Of a stretch of 64,000 nt of DNA, positions 34,367-43,067 are shown piece after piece. Positions within the stretch are counted from its first letter, which is position 1. Each line of letters opens with the position of its first letter. The DNA comes from Candidatus Fermentibacteraceae bacterium (lineage in GTDB: Bacteria > Fermentibacterota > Fermentibacteria > Fermentibacterales > JCC-6). Both the position numbers and the translations under genes were made by a program. The notes under the pieces were generated by a model. The model searched no databases and was not told the origin of the DNA. It saw only the letters and a program-made list of their open reading frames with translations. The stretch covers positions 62,001 through 126,000 of the forward strand of contig JADGDO010000001.1 in assembly GCA_016744855.1 (NCBI GenBank), written 5' to 3'.

Positions 34367-36364
34367 ATGAAAGGGCTGTTTTTCGTCGCTTTTCTTGTTT
34401 CATTTTCCATTTCCGGGAGCTTGGAAAATCCGACTCGGATAACGGGAGATTTGCTTGAACACTGGCAGGGGGCAGCTTCTACATCAGTTCTTTCATTAGA
34501 CTCTGCTATGTCCATTCATTTAAATAAGGGCATTGATGAGTTGTGTATTACAGGTATTGAAGTTACGTCAGACTCTCTCAACATTTATCTGCTCGGAATT
34601 CCAGAAGAAGATGGTATTCCATTTCTGCTAGCAACAGGAGGATACAGAGGAGAGTACAATTTCGCAAAGTCATTGGCAAGATACGAAGAAGGTGAGATTT
34701 GCATCTACTTTCAGATGCCTTATTCCGCAAGATATTCAATGTCCAGCTACAGCTGGGACTTAGCTACTGATGTTCTTGTAGAAACGGACCATTTAACTGG
34801 TGATCCTTCTCTTGATGCATTGGGTAGGGTAGAAGAATATCTTGAAATCGGGCAAATTGAGGAAGCAATTGTAGAGCTAAACGACATTATGTACCCAAGT
34901 AACTATTTCGATGAAACAGAAATGGAAACAAGGCTTCTTAGAGCAGCGAATAGATTTGCTTTGATTGCAAGCGAGGATGGCAATTACACAGAAGCAGTAG
35001 ATATCTTTGAAAGTCTGTCCGCATATATTCATGTATCTCCAGACAGGTATCTCTATATCTTTGACAGCCTGGATTACTCTGGAAGTAACTTTTCAAATTA
35101 CATGGAAGAAAGCGAATTTGTAAATATCATGAGTAACCGTGCGATTTTCCTTGAGAAAATCGGAGATCTCGAGAAGTCTTCTTCCATTTTAAGGCATGTG
35201 CTTCAACTGGATTGTTCACACACGATCTCTTACTTGAGCATCGCTGATATCTCATGGATACAGGGTGAGCTATCCAATGCAGAAAGGTTTTACTCAACGT
35301 ATCTCGGGTTGATGACAAGCAGTGGGCTGATAAGTGAGATACCTTCCCGGGTATATGAGAGAACTCACCTGTCCTTTGTTACTTCGGATAGCGATGTTCC
35401 ACTTACCCTTCTATCGGAAGAATTATTGTCGATAGAATCCTTTCCAACAACACATATGACCACGATTTACCGAGATCAGCAAAATTCAGGAGTTTTCAGG
35501 TTTTCGGATTGCAGGCATGTAATTCTGGATCCAGTGCCTTTGGGTCCAAGTTGGTCAATCAATTTTGACTCGCAGGGCAGTTCTCTATCTGTTAGCGAAA
35601 CAATTCAGGAGAATAGTCCGCGATTCAGTATTCCTGACTTCGGGGAATCAGAAGATCTTGCGCTCATTGCAACAGATGAATACGGAGATACTCTCTGGGT
35701 AACTTCATTCGAGGGAGAACCGCTGGAGTGGGTTCATTCTCCCAGTCTAGTTCAACTTCAAGATGGTGGGTACATGGTGGATAATCCCCCTGATTGCTTT
35801 GCTGCAGAAAACCTTGTTAGCAAATTGTCAGAGTCTGGAGTTGAAATCTTTTCAACAGTTCTGGAAACCACTTTCATACTGGATAGCAAGGACGATAGAG
35901 GTGAAGTTATCCCGTTTATTGGGTCATTCAGAGAGACTTCCCGCGGTGATATTCTTGTGACTGGCAGTGCAGCTATACTCTTAACCGACCCAAAGTCTTC
36001 TTTCGTTTGTCTTCTGGATGGAGAAACAGGTGATATCCAATGGAAAGTAAATGACTACGGACTTGGAATGGTGAGAATAAATGACGTAATAGAGACCTCA
36101 TCCGGTTCTTTTGTTGCAGTTGGCTCCACAGGTCTCCGCAAAAAAACACCAAACCGTGGTCCCGGTAGTTGGGTGTCCAGCCAGCCATTTGCTCTTCTTA
36201 TTGATCAGCTGGGAGAAATTCAAGAAAGTTTTGTGTACAGTCCCGAATTTGCCGATAACTTTTTCATTATAGTCGAATTGAACGAGGGAGATAACGAGTT
36301 TTTAATAGTTGCTAACGATTATGATTCAGATCAGCTGGTTTTAGTTGAAGCTATACTAGAATGA
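34367..36364 (+). CDS. Secreted TPR-containing protein with propeller-like C-terminal half
   Basis: 665 residues. Signal peptide MKGLFFVAFLVSFSISGS. Residues about 150-320 form helical TPR-like repeats (EYLEIGQIEEAIVELNDIM, EDGNYTEAVDIFESL, KIGDLEKSSSILRHVLQLD, GELSNAERFYSTYLGL). From about 400 there are strand repeats with ILVTGSAAILL, FVCLLDGETGDIQWKVNDYG and FVAVGSTGL, as in PQQ-like or kelch-like propellers of Bacteroidetes-type surface proteins. No sorting domain is visible. GGAGGG precedes the ATG. Confidence 0.7.
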   Translation: MKGLFFVAFLVSFSISGSLENPTRITGDLLEHWQGAASTSVLSLDSAMSIHLNKGIDELCITGIEVTSDSLNIYLLGIPEEDGIPFLLATGGYRGEYNFAKSLARYEEGEICIYFQMPYSARYSMSSYSWDLATDVLVETDHLTGDPSLDALGRVEEYLEIGQIEEAIVELNDIMYPSNYFDETEMETRLLRAANRFALIASEDGNYTEAVDIFESLSAYIHVSPDRYLYIFDSLDYSGSNFSNYMEESEFVNIMSNRAIFLEKIGDLEKSSSILRHVLQLDCSHTISYLSIADISWIQGELSNAERFYSTYLGLMTSSGLISEIPSRVYERTHLSFVTSDSDVPLTLLSEELLSIESFPTTHMTTIYRDQQNSGVFRFSDCRHVILDPVPLGPSWSINFDSQGSSLSVSETIQENSPRFSIPDFGESEDLALIATDEYGDTLWVTSFEGEPLEWVHSPSLVQLQDGGYMVDNPPDCFAAENLVSKLSESGVEIFSTVLETTFILDSKDDRGEVIPFIGSFRETSRGDILVTGSAAILLTDPKSSFVCLLDGETGDIQWKVNDYGLGMVRINDVIETSSGSFVAVGSTGLRKKTPNRGPGSWVSSQPFALLIDQLGEIQESFVYSPEFADNFFIIVELNEGDNEFLIVANDYDSDQLVLVEAILE

Positions 36365-36446
36365 AGTTTTCGGTGTTTAGTAATGCCTTTCCCAGGTCAG
36401 AATTGCTACGCTGAACCCATGAGAACTGCTAGAGAGGAAAAACGAT

Positions 36447-36965
36447 ATGGAAGCACGAAAAGTTCTCATTAGAGATGAAAATAAGTCGGATTTTCGAGAT
36501 ATATCGGATGTGACCAAGTTAGCATTTGAATCAATGGAAATCAGCAGTCACACGGAGCATTTCATCATTGATGCTCTTAGAGATGCGAATGCCTTGACAA
36601 TATCACTGGTTGCTGAAGTTGAAGACCGTATTCTCGGACACATTGCATTTTCTCCTGTAACTTTATCAGATGGTACCCTAAACTGGTACGGACTTGGTCC
36701 TGTTTCTGTCCACCCGGACTTTCAGAAGAGAGGTATCGGAAAGGCTCTTATTCAAGAAGGGTTGTCACGCTTGAAAGACTTCAGAGCGAAGGGCTGTTGC
36801 CTGGTTGGGCATCCTGAATACTATCGACAATTCGGATTCGAGAATTCTGAGAAACTATTTCATGAAGGCATTCCACCGGAAGTTTTCTTTACTCTTCTGT
36901 TTGAAGGGGAGACCCCGCAGGGAAGTGTGATGTTTCATGATGGATTCAAAGCAGATGGCCAATAG
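36447..36965 (+). CDS. GNAT-family N-acetyltransferase (YhbS-like)
   Basis: 172 residues. IRDENKSDFRDISDVTKLAF at the start, LGPVSVHPDFQKRGIGKALIQEGL (acetyl-CoA binding) near residues 87-108, and the YhbS-type CCLVGHPEYYRQFGFE segment. The substrate is unknown. AGAGAGGAAA lies upstream of the ATG. Confidence 0.88.
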   Translation: MEARKVLIRDENKSDFRDISDVTKLAFESMEISSHTEHFIIDALRDANALTISLVAEVEDRILGHIAFSPVTLSDGTLNWYGLGPVSVHPDFQKRGIGKALIQEGLSRLKDFRAKGCCLVGHPEYYRQFGFENSEKLFHEGIPPEVFFTLLFEGETPQGSVMFHDGFKADGQ

Positions 36966-37032
36966 GATCTTCCATAGTCGGACTAACCTTCCAGCTGATT
37001 TCTTAGATTCAGAGATATGAAAGGAAACAGTA

Positions 37033-37494
37033 ATGAAATGTGAAAACAAGTGCTTGCAAACCTTGATGCTTATCACTCTGCTTCTAGGGGTGAGCAGCAT
37101 AAGCTTTGCCGAGAGTGTTACAGCTGCTAACTGTATTGACGGCAAATGGTTTGTGGGTGTGCAAGAGCTGGATGGAGGAGTTCGCCAGATAGGAACGCTT
37201 CTAATCTCAGGGTATATCTACAGCTACTTACCGACTTCAGATGCTGAAGTACCGGATTGGATGAGCGACCGCTTCTCCTTCATAAATGCACAAACGGGTA
37301 GGGTTGAATATGAAATTCGTATTTCTTCGGATGAGCAAATAGAAAACATTGAAGACAATACAACTCTCGCCGTGCTTTCCTTTTCGGGGAGGGATGAAGC
37401 ATTTCTTGTCAGGGTAGATCGGGATTCAGATCAGCTTTATTTTCATGCACAGATTGGTGAAATTCAGATGTATGAGATCAGTAAGGGCTTCTGA
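37033..37494 (+). CDS. Exported protein of unknown function
   Basis: 153 residues with a signal peptide ending SSISFA (about residue 30) and a mature beta-rich domain. Only one Cys (VTAANCIDG) lies near the mature N-terminus. AAAGGAAA stands before the ATG. No family recognised. Confidence 0.6.
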   Translation: MKCENKCLQTLMLITLLLGVSSISFAESVTAANCIDGKWFVGVQELDGGVRQIGTLLISGYIYSYLPTSDAEVPDWMSDRFSFINAQTGRVEYEIRISSDEQIENIEDNTTLAVLSFSGRDEAFLVRVDRDSDQLYFHAQIGEIQMYEISKGF

Positions 37495-37724
37495 GTGGGC
37501 TCCACTTAATTGTGAAAACTTGCCCGAGGATTTTAAGTAGATTGCTCCTCCAATTGCCCGCAGTCGGAGCTAGAATTCGGGATTGATTCTGATAATGAGA
37601 CTTAGAATCATTTTTCCTAATCCGTGCAGTCAGCAGAAGTGCTTATTATCTTGTTCTGCAGAGTGCTGGAAAAATTGCAAGTTGGAAATCCACTATTCTG
37701 TAGTATTACTAAAGGAAAGATATC

Positions 37725-38258
37725 ATGGGTGGTGTAAATCCGAACTGTCTTGTTGTTATCAGGGGACCTTCTGGTGCTGGAAAAAGTACAGTTGCAGAGA
37801 GGGTGTTTAAATCTGCTGTCTCTAGAACTGTACTGATTCAGCAGGATTACTACAGATTCATTTTTAACCCGTCGGGAGCTGGCAGCAAGCAGAACTCTGC
37901 AGTTATTCACAGGATGATTGAGCAGAACTGTGTTTCCGCCCTTGAGGCGGGATATGACGTTATTCTTGAAGGGATTCTTTCATCTAAATCGTACGAGGAT
38001 GTTCTTGAGCGAATTATATCGGGTCATGGTGGCCAGTGCTGTATCTTCTACTTTGATGTATCCTTCATGGAGACAGCCAGAAGGCACTCGACGAGAGCGA
38101 GTGCTGCAGATTTCACAGTTGCAGATATGAGAAGATGGTATGATTCATCCAGCAGGCTTAATCATCCATTGGAGTTAATTATTGATCAGTCACTATCTGA
38201 AACAGAAGCAGTACAATTCATTCAAAACAGCCTGCTTCGGATGAAAACAACGCACTAG
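37725..38258 (+). CDS. P-loop kinase of the AAA_33 / chloramphenicol phosphotransferase-like type
   Basis: 177 residues. Walker A GPSGAGKST at 15-23, QQDYYRFIFNP near 46, DVILEGILSSKSY as the Walker B-like strand, and a lid ARRHSTRASAADFTVADMRRWY. The fold is that of zeta-toxin-like and small-molecule kinases. Without neighbours such as an antitoxin, a small-molecule or antibiotic kinase is more likely; the substrate is unknown. Confidence 0.8.
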   Translation: MGGVNPNCLVVIRGPSGAGKSTVAERVFKSAVSRTVLIQQDYYRFIFNPSGAGSKQNSAVIHRMIEQNCVSALEAGYDVILEGILSSKSYEDVLERIISGHGGQCCIFYFDVSFMETARRHSTRASAADFTVADMRRWYDSSSRLNHPLELIIDQSLSETEAVQFIQNSLLRMKTTH

Positions 38259-38345
38259 TCTTTTCACCCTCATACAAATTAGTTTATTGTTCGTGAAGCA
38301 GTATAGAGTGCTAAATACTTTTCTGGTTCCTAATCGGAGATAATT

Positions 38346-38939
38346 ATGAAACGAATATGTGTTTTTTGCGGATCAAGTGCCGGATTAAGACCGGAGTACA
38401 GCCAGGCGGCTGTAAAACTTGGTGAAGAACTGGTTAGAAATGATATTGCCTTGGTTTACGGTGGGGGTAGAGTTGGGTTAATGGGCAAAATAGCCCAGGT
38501 AGTGCTCAAATGTGGTGGAGATGTTACAGGTGTAATCCCTAATGCCCTAGCCGAGAGGGAAGTGGCTTATACTGAACTGACCGACCTCCGTATAGTAAGC
38601 TCTATGCATGAGAGAAAAGCTCTTATGGCAGAGCTATCGGATGGGTTTATTGCTTTACCAGGTGGTCTGGGAACGATTGAAGAACTCTTCGAAGTGCTTA
38701 CATGGGGTCAACTCAGTATTCACAATAAACCGTGTGGTCTTCTGAATATAGAAGGATACTTTGATAAGCTTATTGAATTTGTCGATCACTCCGTCAGAGA
38801 GAAATTCATCGCTAGGGAACACCGAAATATGATTCTTACTGACAACTCTGCAATCGGAATTCTGAGACAGTTCAATCAATACCAACCACCCCAAATAGAC
38901 AAAGCAGAATTAGCCCTGAAAGAGCGAACTGCCCACTAA
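38346..38939 (+). CDS. LOG-family cytokinin riboside 5'-monophosphate phosphoribohydrolase
   Basis: 197 residues matching the TIGR00730/LOG family over its full length: VFCGSSAG start, VYGGGRVGLMG, and the catalytic SMHERKALM with LPGGLGTIEELFE. Enzymes of this family hydrolyse nucleoside 5'-monophosphates, releasing the base. In bacteria the physiological role is often nucleotide salvage. GGAGATAATT precedes the ATG. Confidence 0.92.
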   Translation: MKRICVFCGSSAGLRPEYSQAAVKLGEELVRNDIALVYGGGRVGLMGKIAQVVLKCGGDVTGVIPNALAEREVAYTELTDLRIVSSMHERKALMAELSDGFIALPGGLGTIEELFEVLTWGQLSIHNKPCGLLNIEGYFDKLIEFVDHSVREKFIAREHRNMILTDNSAIGILRQFNQYQPPQIDKAELALKERTAH

Positions 38940-39013
38940 TTCTTTTCAATACGTTAACTGATATTATTTGGCACCTCTTGTATAATCATTTACACAGAAG
39001 AAAGGTTCGAAGA

Positions 39014-39730
39014 ATGAAAGCACCATTGTATACAACTCATGCAGGTGAATACGAGAAGGCTATTCTGAACAATATTTACAATGCGCATTATGAGAGACCA
39101 ACCATGCTTTCCATGCTGCCTGATTTGAAAGGGAAATCAGTGCTTGATCTCGGTTGTGGTCCCGGAGTTTATGCAGAGTTTTTTGTAGACAGTGGGGCAG
39201 AGGTTACAGCTTATGATCTTTCACCTCAGATGATTGATATTCTGAATGATAAGTTCGGTTCTGTAGTTAAATGCAATTGTGCAGATATTAGTTACGGGAT
39301 ACCTTCAGAGAAAGATTTGTCTTTTGATATTGTAGTCTCTTCCCTAGCAATCCACTACATAGAAGATCTTTCATTTCTTTTCAGGGATGTTGCACGAGTA
39401 TTGAAGAATGATGGATATTTCTGCTTTTCAACACATCATCCAATGGTGGATTACCTCTCATCACCTTCGGGTAATTACTATAGCCGAGAGCTACTGAAAC
39501 AAGCGTGGAACACCATAGGTCAGCCCGTTCCGGTACAGTTTTACCGGCGTTCTTTGACGGAGCTTTTCGGGGTGATTTCATCGTCGGGTATGTGTGTAAC
39601 ATCTCTTTCTGAGGGCGCTCCTTCCGAAGTGTTGAAAGAAATTGCTCCGGATTCATTTGAACACCTTTCACGTAAACCAGCATTTCTGTTCATCGAGTGC
39701 AGGAAGGCTGATTGCTTAAAATCCAGATAA
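39014..39730 (+). CDS. Class I SAM-dependent methyltransferase
   Basis: 238 residues from the ATG at 39014. YNAHYERPTMLSMLPDLKG leads to motif I VLDLGCGPGVYAEFF near 44, VTAYDLSPQMIDI, FDIVVSSLAIHYIED and YFCFSTHHPM, a UbiE/Methyltransf_11 pattern. Target unknown. Confidence 0.88.
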   Translation: MKAPLYTTHAGEYEKAILNNIYNAHYERPTMLSMLPDLKGKSVLDLGCGPGVYAEFFVDSGAEVTAYDLSPQMIDILNDKFGSVVKCNCADISYGIPSEKDLSFDIVVSSLAIHYIEDLSFLFRDVARVLKNDGYFCFSTHHPMVDYLSSPSGNYYSRELLKQAWNTIGQPVPVQFYRRSLTELFGVISSSGMCVTSLSEGAPSEVLKEIAPDSFEHLSRKPAFLFIECRKADCLKSR

Positions 39731-39865
39731 TATTGCTTTTTGACCTCAGGGGTTTTAACTTGTTGTAGTATACTTTTGCTTCAGATAGCTTGGGGGAGAT
39801 TGTGTAACAGTAAGGCACTATATCCGGTATGATTTGCAGGTATTTCTGAAGGATGGAGGATGGTT

Positions 39866-40234
39866 ATGGAAAAGGTAAAGGGGATAGGTGGTTTCTTCAT
39901 TAAATCGAAAGATCCTGAAGCACTTGGTATTTGGTACGACAAGCATCTTGGGGTAAAGCTTACACCTAACAGCTATGATGAATTGCCCTGGATGCAAGAG
40001 GCAGGACCAACTGTATTTGCTCCATTCCCTTCTGATACAGATTACTTCGGAAGAGAAAGCCAGATGTGGATGGTAAACTTCCGTGTAGCCAACCTTGATG
40101 CAATGATAATTCAACTGCACTCTTCAGGTGTTGAGGTTATTGTTGATCCCGAGGAGTACCCTAATGGTCGGTTTGCCACTCTTTATGACCCCGAAGGCAA
40201 TCCAATTCAGTTATGGGAACCTGCGGGGAGCTAG
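39866..40234 (+). CDS. Glyoxalase/bleomycin resistance (VOC) family protein
   Basis: 122 residues from the ATG at 39866, which is better spaced from GGAGG than the ATG at 39860. The beta-alpha-beta-beta-beta repeats are visible: GIGGFFIKSKDPEALGIWYDKHLGV and VNFRVANLDAMIIQLHSSGVEV, ending YDPEGNPIQLWEP, the typical VOC metal-binding Glu end. Substrate unknown. Confidence 0.88.
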   Translation: MEKVKGIGGFFIKSKDPEALGIWYDKHLGVKLTPNSYDELPWMQEAGPTVFAPFPSDTDYFGRESQMWMVNFRVANLDAMIIQLHSSGVEVIVDPEEYPNGRFATLYDPEGNPIQLWEPAGS

Positions 40235-40409
40235 CTGACATTACTTTCACAGTAGACTTGTTGAGAGATCAGCAATCAGGTACTTTGTGGCACCGTTGCG
40301 CTTTACAAGCTTACCCTTAGTTGATTTGTCGACATTTTAGTATCCATTTATGTATGTTCACCTTGTGCTCAAATAAACAACACCACCAGCAACATTTTAG
40401 GGGGTACAG

Positions 40410-42869
40410 GTGAAAAATATTTTCATTTCAGCGACAGGTTTTACAGCAATCGCTGCTCTAGCCTTTTGCACTTTGCCGGATGCTTCTGCAACAGAAGCTA
40501 ACTCAGATCTGCTTACTGAATGGCAGTCTCCACCCCAGGAGATATTGGATGTGCTATATGCACCGCAACTGCCATGGGTTTGGACTAGTCCATCAGGTGA
40601 GAACCTGTTTATGCTGGAGCCATTTCTTTATCCCTCCCTGGCTGAGCTTTCCGCTCCTATGTACAAACTTGCAGGAATTCGAGTTAACCCTGTTCTGAAT
40701 TCTGTTCACGGGCGACACGGAGGTAAGTCTCCACGGATAATGTCTGTCGATGGTGGTGATGTTATTCAACTTGAAGAACTTGAAGGTTCTGAGGTTCACC
40801 GTATAATATTCACTGCAGATGGTGAGCATTTTGCACTTATGGTTGATGAGGGAGATCACCTTGGATTGTGGACAGGTTCCGTCGCAGGGGACGTTCATAG
40901 AATTGATGATCTGAGTCTGAATCCACTTATGGGTGAATCCGTTCGCTGGATGCCTGATCAGGAGCGCCTTGTGGTGTTGTCCATACCTGAAAGGGGTCCA
41001 GAACCAGTTTCACCTGCTATTCCTTCAGGGCCACAGGTGTCAGAAGGGGATGGTGCTGTAGCAAGATCTACTTATGAGGCTCGCGATCTTTTACAGACAG
41101 CTCATGATGATGCTCTTTTCGATTATTACTGCCAGTCCGAGATTACAGTTGTAGATCCTGCAAGCGGCAGCCTGAACGTTATCGGGGAGGCTGCACACTA
41201 TTACAATGCAGAATTCTCTCCTGATGGTGAGTATATCCTTGTAGAGAAACTAGTCGGTCCATGGTCGCACGAAGTTGCCTGGTGGCGATTTGCAAGAGAG
41301 ATTGAAGTATGGACATCTGAGGGAGAGCGGGTTGCCACTGTTACCTCTCTGCCTCTTGCTGATGCTGTACCAACCCATGGTGTACCTATGGGACCCCGTG
41401 CCGTTCAATGGAGAGCTACAGCCCCACATGAGCTTTTCTGGGTAGAAGCTCTCGACGGCGGTGACCCTGTCGCTGAAGTACCATTCCGTGATAAACTGAT
41501 GCGTTTGGATGCTCCTTTTAATAGAGTAGCCGAAGAAGTTTATCGTGCAGAGCACCGAATTCTTACCTCTGAATTTGCTTGGGGGGAACAGGATGGTATG
41601 CTGGTACTGGGCGAATATGAAAGAATGCGCCGGTGGTACTATGTAAAAATTCTGGATTTGAATACCGGAACATCACGGGTTTGGTTTGATCGAGATGTGG
41701 GCGACAGATACGGTGACCCTGGTTCACCTGAAAACCGCATGCTATCGAACGGTCAGAATGTCATGCGTCAGCGTGGTAATTCTGTTTATTTCACAGGCAA
41801 CGGGTCAACTGAACATGGTGACAGACCTTTCCTGGATCTACGAAGCCTTGATACCGGAGAGTCTGAGAGGCTTTTCCGCTCAGATGCCGACCATTACCAA
41901 TCTTTCCAGGCCTTTACCGGTTCTGAAGACCGTTTTGTTCTCCGCTCTGAATCGAGTCTTGAGGTGCCTAATTACTACCTTGTTTCAATAGGTGAAGAGA
42001 TTGAAGCTCCTGACGGTGAGGCAACTAGAGCAAATACGATAGAACCTCTTACATACTTTGAGGATCCCACCCCTCAATTGAGAGAAATTGAGAAAAGAAT
42101 TGTGCAATTCGAGCGTGAAGATGGAGTGCCTCTGAGTTTTTACCTTTATCTTCCTCCCAATTACGTAGAGGGTACCCGGCTGCCTACAGTTCTTGATGCT
42201 TACCCGATGGAGTATTCCGGTGCAGGTACAGCAGGCCAGATAAGAGGTTCAACTCAAAGATTCATGCGTCTCTACGGCTCTTCTTACCTTTACTTCCTGC
42301 TGCAGGGTTATGCCGTTCTTGCACAAACATCAATGCCTATGATTGGTGACCCGGAAACCACATATGACACATTTGTACCCCAACTGATTGCAGATGCCGA
42401 GGCAGCTGTTGCAAAAGCAGTTGCGATAGGTGTAGCAGACCCTGACAGAATTGGAATAATCGGGCACAGCCACGGTGCCCTTATGGTTGCTAATCTTCTT
42501 GCTCACACTGATCTCTTTAGGGCAGGTATTGCCAGAAGCGGGTCATACAACAAGACCAACCAGCCTTTCGGATTCCAGTCAGAGCGCCGTTCTCTTTTTG
42601 AAGCAAGAGATGTTTACATCAACCTTTCCCCAACATTTTTTGCTGACGAGGTGAATGAACCAATCCTTATTATTCATGGTGATGATGATTCCAACCCTGG
42701 CACGCGCACTGGTCAATCTGAGGTTTTCTATGAGGCTGTGCGAGGTTCGGGCGGTACCGCAAGGCTTGTATTACTGCCTCATGAGGATCACGGGTACAGA
42801 GCTTGCGAGAGCATTGAACATGTTATCTGGGAGCAGCTCAGGTGGTTCAATATGTATCTTAAGGAATAA
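40410..42869 (+). CDS. S9-family serine peptidase, glutamyl endopeptidase-like (S9D)
   Basis: 819 residues from a GTG, with a signal peptide ending near ASA (about residue 27), so exported. The N-terminal propeller is followed by an alpha/beta hydrolase domain from about 560. The triad is visible: Ser in GHSHGA near 686, Asp in IHGDDDSNPGT near 757, His in PHEDHGYRA near 793. DAYPMEYSG, GFQSERRSLFEA and CESIEHVIWEQLRWF follow the S9D chloroplast-type glutamyl endopeptidase. The nucleophile elbow has His where most have Tyr (GHSYGA). Probably degrades peptides in the periplasm. Confidence 0.88.
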   Translation: MKNIFISATGFTAIAALAFCTLPDASATEANSDLLTEWQSPPQEILDVLYAPQLPWVWTSPSGENLFMLEPFLYPSLAELSAPMYKLAGIRVNPVLNSVHGRHGGKSPRIMSVDGGDVIQLEELEGSEVHRIIFTADGEHFALMVDEGDHLGLWTGSVAGDVHRIDDLSLNPLMGESVRWMPDQERLVVLSIPERGPEPVSPAIPSGPQVSEGDGAVARSTYEARDLLQTAHDDALFDYYCQSEITVVDPASGSLNVIGEAAHYYNAEFSPDGEYILVEKLVGPWSHEVAWWRFAREIEVWTSEGERVATVTSLPLADAVPTHGVPMGPRAVQWRATAPHELFWVEALDGGDPVAEVPFRDKLMRLDAPFNRVAEEVYRAEHRILTSEFAWGEQDGMLVLGEYERMRRWYYVKILDLNTGTSRVWFDRDVGDRYGDPGSPENRMLSNGQNVMRQRGNSVYFTGNGSTEHGDRPFLDLRSLDTGESERLFRSDADHYQSFQAFTGSEDRFVLRSESSLEVPNYYLVSIGEEIEAPDGEATRANTIEPLTYFEDPTPQLREIEKRIVQFEREDGVPLSFYLYLPPNYVEGTRLPTVLDAYPMEYSGAGTAGQIRGSTQRFMRLYGSSYLYFLLQGYAVLAQTSMPMIGDPETTYDTFVPQLIADAEAAVAKAVAIGVADPDRIGIIGHSHGALMVANLLAHTDLFRAGIARSGSYNKTNQPFGFQSERRSLFEARDVYINLSPTFFADEVNEPILIIHGDDDSNPGTRTGQSEVFYEAVRGSGGTARLVLLPHEDHGYRACESIEHVIWEQLRWFNMYLKE

Positions 42870-42914
42870 GCCACGTACTAAGTAGAACCTTTCTGTGGAA
42901 TACTGAAAACTGAC

Positions 42915-42955
42915 AGCCCTTCCGGAGTATTTGATCTTATACCCCGGAAGGGCTT
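42915..42955 (+). terminator. Terminator-like long hairpin after the S9 peptidase
   Basis: AGCCCTTCCGG pairs with CCGGAAGGGCTT around an 18-base loop. The T-run is short (TTCATGC), so it may act as a rho-assisted or weak terminator. Confidence 0.6.
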
Positions 42956-43067
42956 CATGCTATATATTCAAAAACACATTTTGAAACAGACAGAATGAGT
43001 CTGACACGTCTACACTGCTGCACTCGGTAATTTTTGTATCGATATCTGATTGAACGGAGGACCCCGG